From Dreissena polymorpha (taxonomy: Eukaryota > Mollusca > Bivalvia > Myida > Dreissenidae): a stretch of DNA of 64,000 nucleotides. This document shows positions 59,701 through 64,000 of the stretch, piece by piece (within the stretch, counting starts at the first letter, position 1; every line of letters starts with the position of its first letter). The position numbers and the translations under genes are program-made. The DNA lies in NCBI RefSeq assembly GCF_020536995.1, contig NC_068369.1, forward strand, positions 20,394,375 to 20,458,374. Direction: 5' to 3'. The notes beneath the pieces were generated by a model. The model ran no database searches and was not told the origin of the DNA. It saw only the letters and a list, made by a program, of their open reading frames with translations.

Positions 59701-62700
59701 CCTGATCATCAAGTTACAATAGGTACCTGAACAACAACAGTATTTGCCAAAGAGAAGGTTTGGGTCACCGTTGTATGAAAACAAAAATCAGCGGATTCAA
59801 TGCTACTGCAGTATATATTTTTTGAAGAGGATCATTATTTCACAGAAAATAACATAAATTTTAATACTTTTACATTATATCAATCTGTACTTACGACGTG
59901 TAAAATCTACAGATATGGTATTAAATGTTATTTAGATGTTTCTTTAAAGTTCTTTCATAACTGACCGTTTAACAATATCATAATACATGTTGACCACTTT
60001 TTAACCCTATTCAATTTCAGGGAACAAAAGAAAAGCATTTTCGACTTACATTGAACATCAATTTAGAACGCTATGCTATCTATACCCTGCTCTTGTGGGC
60101 ATCCTAAAGTATCTTATAGGTTGATGTTTAAACCTACACTTAAAAGTTAATTAGTTCTATGTCAAGTCAGTAATACAAAAACCCATATCCATTTAGATCA
60201 TAAAACTAAAATTAATTATTTTATAATCATACATACTTATTTGAAATAACACTCAACTAGTGTAATTGGAATTTCGTACACCTACTTTAATTTTAAAATA
60301 TGTAAGGTTTCTTTTGACATTTACGTCATGCCATTGAATACGACAAATCCACTCAATCTTGATAAAAAATGTTACATTTTGTGACGTATATTCAAACAAT
60401 ACGTATTGCTTGCATTTTGTCACAAAGAAATTTTTCATAAAAATGTAAGAAGCAACTTTTTCAGTTTTGCACATCCATTAGAAACTCTCTTATTAGAAGC
60501 TACTTAAATAATTGTAAATATACAGTTTGAATAATTAGAATTCACGATTGAGGAATATTTTATCATAATACTGATCTTAAACTATAAACACACTTTGAAC
60601 ATCAATAATCCAGTAAATCATCGCTAAAACTACCACTTGCGGGTGTAAAAAAACTTAAAGGAGCCTTTTCACAGATTTTGGCATGTATTGAAGTTTGTCA
60701 TTAAATGATTTATGTTGATAAATGTAAACATTGGATCTAAAAAGCTCCAGTTAAAAAAACACACGAAAATAAAATTAAAGGAGTAAAATAATATCGCTTA
60801 GACCACTCGGCCATTGTTGCTCATACAATGAGTGATGAATTTTATACTGTATATAAGCAATCGTCGTAGTATCACAAAATATAACGACAAAAACAGAACA
60901 CTCCAAATTATTCAATCGTTTCGAGTTGCAACGCTTTATAAATTTCAGGTTTTTACATCGTCAAAAAAAATGCATATAATGGATATTTTAGAGCATGGTA
61001 AATGTATAGTATTACTGTTTCCTCACAAATATCATAACTTCAACGAAAATTATCAAGTCTGAAATTTTTAATTTTTATTTTGTCAATTTACCGAAACGTG
61101 AAAAGGCCCCTTTAAGGTAGTCTGTGTGGGGTGTCCGTTTTATCGAGGCTCGTTAGACCATTAAGTATATGGACACGTCTAATGAACAAATAAGTGACAT
61201 ACAGATATTAACTTTTGGTAGGCAAGTAAATTAATTAGAGTGGTGTAAATGAATGTAAATAGTAGGTAGCCGAATTGTTACAAATTGAGAGTCATTGAAT
61301 CACTGTTCTTTAATATTTATTCTTAAAACTTGTTAATATATATCAATATTAAGTTTTGTTTTATTAAGAGTGCCTGACCTTAGACCTGTGGTTAAAACCA
61401 AAAAGTCGTCCACATTACCCACACGATCATTAATCAGTTCTGAGAATTGCATGACCCAGTCAATGATTTGTTCTTCTTTTTAAAGTTTTGTTCTATTTTC
61501 AGTGACAGTGACATGACCTAAAAAATCTGATGAATCAAAAATAGGTCGTAAAAAATTCTGACACTTACATTTAAAAGTATATCAAGTAACATCCCAGTAG
61601 CAGTATTAGTTTCTTATAAATAGCAGAAACACAGTTGCGGACACACGGCCTGACGGACAAACAGACTTACCGACGGACGAAACACTTATGTTATGATATT
61701 GAACTTACACTGAACGTTAAGAATTAACTGTTGTGACGTCCTGCTGGTTCCTCCATTGGTCGCATTACAATACAATACCACTCCATTGTCTGTCTTGCTG
61801 GGACTCAACGTGAGTCTACCAGTAGTTCTTACAGTACCATCAGAGTTCAGAGCGTTACTGTTACTGGTTGAAGGAATTACGTCACTGATCCCTCCTGAAC
61901 TGTTCTTGTACCATACGATTGTAGCACTGGGTATTGAACGGGGAACTATACATTCGAAGGTGGCAGGCTGTGACACATTAACTGTTGTAACATCAGTTGA
62001 AGGACTGAGGGCTACGCTTGTGACTGGGACTTCACACAAACATGTCAATTTTATTATTATTAACAGATCAAACAAACAAAAAAGTATAAAACAGCAAGCC
62101 AAACAACACAACCTGGAAGGTATCAGCCTCCATTAGTACTTTAAAGCGTTTTTTATTATAGGTTTGAAAGTAAGAGGCCGACTGGAAATGTACTTTGCAG
62201 CAGACTATGCGTTCACTTAATTTACAATGACTTCACAATTATTAACCAACGAATGCAAAATTCTAATAATCGTGAAAATGTGCGTCTTCTTGTTTAGTTC
62301 AAATTATTTCAACACGAGATGGATATTATTGATATTGTTGTGAATCATTTGGGTAAACATGTATTTCAAGTCATACTAGTGATTTTTTGCAATATCATTT
62401 AAAAACTTCATCATTATTAAATGACTTCCTTTTTGTTAAAGTACATTAAACTTTAAATTTACCAAACACTGATAGTGTTCATAATTTAGAGTCGCATGGT
62501 TCACATTGTTCGTTGCTAGTATGTTTTGTTGTCATGAAAGCATAAAATAAATGGCACATACCCTATAATTACAATCGTATATGCAGAAAACTACATATAT
62601 AAATAACCATCTAACCTTGTACGCTGATAGTAACATTTTTGCTGTATATTACCCCTCCGCTGAGTGGGAAAACATTACACTGCCATATCTCCCCATGGTT

Positions 62701-62975
62701 ACTGGAGGTCAGATTCCTCACTGTCATGGTATGTCTGGATGTGTTGGAACAGCTGTAGCTATACAGTGTGAGGTTGACAGTTAACGCAGGCACACACGAT
62801 GAACCGTTGTATGAATTGTACACTTGCCCGACATAAGTCTGTGATGCAGTACTGGTTGATCCTATGAGCCATCCAAATATAAACGCGTCTTCTGCAGAAT
62901 ACTGACAAGTCAGAGTCAACGTAGAACCTTCTGTTCCTGATGGGACCGACAGTGTTGCACTCGTCGTCTGTGCAG
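43758..62975 (-). CDS. Transmembrane Ig-superfamily receptor/adhesion protein (5' end beyond window)
   Basis: Reading right to left: Ig exons 62975-62616, 62029-61709, 58718-58431 and 57319-57020; a second near-identical set 55391-55032, 54445-54125, 51135-50848 and 49736-49437; FN3 exon 48853-48554; transmembrane exon from 48424; small tail exons 46489-46439, 44247-44150 and from 43783. All Ig and FN3 exons are phase 1-1 and a multiple of three long, the classic layout for exon shuffling. The protein would be a type I membrane protein with at least eight Ig domains, one FN3, one membrane helix and a tyrosine-bearing tail, as in adhesion or immune-type receptors. The signal peptide lies beyond 64000. 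I do not recognise a specific family member. The junction between the 46439 and 44247 exons is out of phase as drawn, so an exon is probably missed there. Confidence 0.75.
44150..44247 (-). CDS. Ig receptor cytoplasmic tail exon
   Basis: Acceptor TTTCTTTAAG, donor CAAG|GTAAAT. Encodes STSVYSSLQHPTSTDNRF and ALGAHDIELQ. VYSSL fits the Y-x-x-L sorting or immunotyrosine pattern. Polar and free of hydrophobic stretches, as expected for a tail. Confidence 0.5.
44724..44790. repeat. (ATT)n microsatellite, 3' tail of the adjacent LINE
   Basis: Pure ATT run starting exactly where the LINE ends; on the LINE's strand it is an (AAT)n tail. Confidence 0.85.
44791..46095 (-). mobile_element. 5'-truncated LINE (CR1/L2/Jockey-like), 3' part
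   Basis: The minus strand reads the C-terminal part of a LINE reverse transcriptase: VGDSTIKPSQYVQNLGA, MNMENHINAISRSCFGQIRQ, SLVTSRLDYCNALLYGIQ and AARVITRTSRYSHITPI, then after a small frame break HFKILTNAFKALNGQSPVYL and MYAAPKLWNSFPSNIRG, ending ALKTHLFLQSYAI near 45410. A 600-bp 3' UTR ends in GGCGCTATATAAATCCGGTA and an (AAT)n tail. The 5' part is absent, the normal result of incomplete reverse transcription. A tandem block of about 110 bp (GGGTAACGTCAGGATACCAT) occurs twice in the UTR at 45174 and 45266. It lies in an intron of the Ig gene. Confidence 0.8.
46245..46436. repeat. Tandem repeat, about 30 bp unit, six copies
   Basis: Unit TATATGTATATGTTATGACTATT with small variants, ending three bases from the donor of the tail exon 46489-46439. 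Confidence 0.85.
46439..46489 (-). CDS. Ig receptor cytoplasmic micro-domain exon
   Basis: Acceptor ACCAAAACAG, strong donor CTTA|GTGAGTA. Its 51 nt encode AADDPANVTMAHYEAL, phase 1-1. HYEAL is a Y-x-x-L motif. It joins the transmembrane exon in phase if that exon uses the donor AAAG|GTTTGT near 48282. Confidence 0.55.
48240..48424 (-). CDS. Transmembrane exon of the Ig receptor
   Basis: Acceptor TTCCTGTTTCAG ends at 48425. Joined in phase to the FN3 exon it reads PASTTRATHQSLSQ, then a membrane helix VWCIVGAVVPGILLVGFISV followed by LIFLRLTNHIHFTKK. Two exits are possible: donor AAAG|GTTTGT just after FTKK, or read-on to AA|GTAAGG, or a stop TAA at 48242-48240 giving a short tail. The first fits the next tail exon. 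Confidence 0.65.
48554..48853 (-). CDS. Fibronectin type III domain exon
   Basis: Acceptor ATATATTACAG ends at 48854; donor CCAG|GTAAAT. Its 300 nt encode AKPSVPGYFHYTQ, then VAFYWLPGDNGGSVQTFIIE, TGSQVWEQISVV and LSTGTEYQARIFARNKFGAS. The W-x-P-x-D/G-G and Y-x-x-x-I-x-A-x-N-x-x-G motifs are those of FN3 domains. Single copy: it lies just outside the duplicated unit. Confidence 0.85.
49437..49736 (-). CDS. Ig domain exon d, left unit (no canonical disulfide)
   Basis: Acceptor TTTATGTTGCAG, donor CAAG|GTAATT. Encodes APRRSPNRDIL, VTLVFYTIAYPAPQFSWQKC, KITDGMKYKIVS and QQSDYGSYQVVVSN. The Ig core (F-S-W, D-Y-G-S-Y) is clear, but both core cysteines are replaced (Phe and Val), with a local CAPTC loop instead. 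Confidence 0.82.
50848..51135 (-). CDS. Ig domain exon c, left unit
   Basis: Acceptor GTCATTTCAG, donor CAAT|GTAAGT. Encodes KSTIDRFGIVGNMGS, STIACYVDSNPGSAITLLKD and YCNDSGVYTCTSVND. Both core Cys present; the core Trp is replaced by Leu. Confidence 0.85.
53071..53532. mobile_element. MITE with 19-bp TIRs and a tRNA-like insert (left unit)
   Basis: Ends CTTAAAGGAGCCTTTTCAC and GTGAAAAGGCCCCTTTAAG are inverted with one mismatch. Inside, the minus strand of 53211-53229 reads GGCCGAGTGGTCTAAGCG, an A-box-like piece of a tRNA-Leu/Ser. No coding capacity. Non-autonomous element of a kind I associate with bivalves. Confidence 0.8.
54125..54445 (-). CDS. Ig domain exon b, left unit
   Basis: Acceptor TTGTGTGAAG, donor CAGT|GTAAGT. 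Encodes VALSPSTDVTTVNVSQPATF, ECIVPRSIPSATIVWYKN and TDNGVVLYCNATNGG. Complete I-set/C2 core C..W..C with N-glycosylation sequons. Confidence 0.88.
55032..55391 (-). CDS. Ig domain exon a, left unit (V-like)
   Basis: Acceptor GTTAATTGTAG, donor CAAG|GTTAGA. Encodes TTSATLSVPSGTEGSTLTLT, CQYSAEDAFIFGWLIGS and SSNHGEIWQCNVFPLSGG. The 360-nt length with long inter-Cys spacing suggests a V-type domain. Confidence 0.85.
55450..56436. other. Intron sequence at the unit junction, no exon seen
   Basis: Includes a threefold ATTGATTTACAATCTCCCATAATTTTATATAGG repeat (about 32 bp, from 55768). No splice-bounded open segment recognised. Its right part has lost FN3-exon context and simply runs into the next unit. 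Confidence 0.5.
57020..57319 (-). CDS. Ig domain exon d, right unit
   Basis: Same sequence as 49437-49736 and the same loss of core cysteines, so that feature predates the duplication. Splice sites are intact; one intronic base beside the donor differs (A/G). Confidence 0.82.
58431..58718 (-). CDS. Ig domain exon c, right unit
   Basis: Encodes the same residues as 50848-51135, with identical splice sites. Confidence 0.85.
60654..61116. mobile_element. MITE, second copy carried by the tandem duplication
   Basis: Same element and same position within the unit as 53071-53532, so it was present before the duplication; it carries the single extra A that makes the offset 7584 from here on. Confidence 0.8.
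61709..62029 (-). CDS. Ig domain exon b, right unit
   Basis: Two amino-acid changes against 54125-54445 (Glu/Gly in NSSxGISD; Ser/Arg in GTSxTSQ). Splice sites intact. Confidence 0.87.
62616..62975 (-). CDS. Ig domain exon a, right unit (V-like)
   Basis: Encodes the same residues as 55032-55391. First Ig exon visible in the window; it is entered in phase 1, so at least one more exon lies to the right. Confidence 0.85.
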
Positions 62976-64000
62976 CTACAATTAACATAACAATAGTATT
63001 TATTTACTACAACTACATGAGTTACATCATACAGCCACGACAGCAAAGAAGATCGTTTAAAGACTTCTTGTGTGCTGTCAATATAAAACGTTTACGGAAT
63101 ATTCGGTGATTCGTTTAGAACGCAGTAGTCATAGAGAATTCCATTCTGTACAATAAAATCAAAGCGCTGAAGGCGCTGCAGTTGTTCGCTCTTTGAACGT
63201 ATTCAATTTTACTTACAGTTACAATACATGAAGCTCGATTTTTCAACGTAGGCCAGTCGAACGTCCGCGATAAATCCATAAAACCAATGCAATTTACTTT
63301 TAATTGTCTACAGTGGTGAGATTTTGAAAACACATCAAGGAGGAAAATGCCTTTGATTTACAATCTACCATAATTTTATATAGCATTGATTTACAATCTC
63401 CCATAATTTTATATAGGATTGATTTACAATCTCCCATAATTTGATATAGGATTCCAACAAACTCCACTTATGATTACAAAAATGAAAAAGAAATTCAACG
63501 TATATCTAAGCTGGCGCTAAGGAAAAGTCTTTGAGCCTAACAAAAAATGAACCACAACATAATTTTAATAATAAATGTATTGGTATTAACGAGCATTATG
63601 TTTAATTCTCAATCAAACCACATTATTTGTTTTTAAATATTTTGCGCCTGACATTAAATGCTTCATTTAATGTATTTCCATTTCATTTTTATTCATTTTT
63701 ATGTACTGACATTAAAGTGTTACTCCTCTACTCTCCCACCCGTCACCAATATTTTAATAAACGTAGCATCCACTGCAATGTTTAAGGTAGCGCACCCATA
63801 ATGGGCACCTTTCCAAAAATAATCTAATGTATTATTTTCTTATTCAGTATCATGTCACTGAACTACATGCACATTTTTAGGTAGGCTTTCCGTGCTTAAA
63901 AAAAATACTGATTTTTTCAAAACCACCCCCACGCTCGGCTTTTGTCCAGTTTGTTTGCACCCCTTGAGTATATGAAAGTTCCATAATTCAAAGATACAAG

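Larger units (their letters stand above)
56437..64000. repeat. Tandem duplication, right unit (cut by the window end)
   Basis: Near-identical to 48854-56416. Scattered single-base differences lie in introns and few in exons (for example EGISD versus GGISD, SSTSQ versus SRTSQ). It runs to base 64000, about 20 bp short of a full unit, so further copies may follow. Confidence 0.95.

Overview
The window looks like AT-rich nuclear DNA from a bivalve mollusc. The evidence is intron-rich genes with canonical GT..AG borders, a lophotrochozoan-style Hox1 exon, and dispersed repeats I associate with bivalve genomes: units carrying GGCGGGGC and TCATGAAA, a GACC-rich repeat, and short elements with AACCCATTTATGCC or CTTAAAGG ends. 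The species call is an inference. There is one 100-N assembly gap at 8001-8100. All gene models were read by eye from splice sites, reading phase and protein motifs.

Layout. 1-4952 (minus): first coding exon of a Hox1/labial gene and over 4.3 kb of its intron; the homeodomain exon lies outside the window. 8256-10300 (plus): an unrecognised transcription unit with a run of 9-10 nt micro-exons in short introns, then two duplicated Arg/Thr-rich exons and a terminal exon with a poly(A) signal. 10.3-13.1 kb: degenerate repeats. 13768-32126 (plus): a zinc transporter of the ZIP4/ZIP12 (SLC39A4/12) type in fourteen visible exons, with HNFADG and HELPHE metal-site motifs. Its introns hold minisatellites, MITEs, a fold-back element and a run of decayed copies of its own metal-site exon. 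32.1-34.9 kb: repeats and a tRNA-derived SINE. 34904-42538: a very young Ty3/gypsy-type LTR element (fossil copy, incomplete) with 1301-bp LTRs. 43.7 kb to the window end (minus): a transmembrane immunoglobulin-superfamily receptor, with a LINE 3' fragment in one intron.

The receptor reads right to left. Four Ig exons (62975-57020) are followed by an almost identical set of four (55391-49437), then an FN3 exon, a transmembrane exon and small tyrosine-containing tail exons. The two Ig blocks are a head-to-tail duplication of about 7.58 kb. Every duplicated exon is phase 1-1 and a multiple of three long, so each unit adds four Ig domains without breaking the frame. The right-hand copy stops about 20 bp short of a full unit at the window edge, so more units may follow.

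Most promising for new biology: (1) the micro-exon gene, whose tiny exons stay open in more than one frame and whose 14-nt exon would switch the C-terminus; (2) the recent Ig-exon array in a receptor-like gene; (3) the relic array of ZIP metal-site exons. Main cautions: the Ig duplication could be two haplotypes wrongly joined; the micro-exon model rests on splice consensus only; three ZIP and Ig-tail junctions do not join in phase; and the Hox1 exon and the first ZIP exon each carry one frame problem that may be a sequence error.
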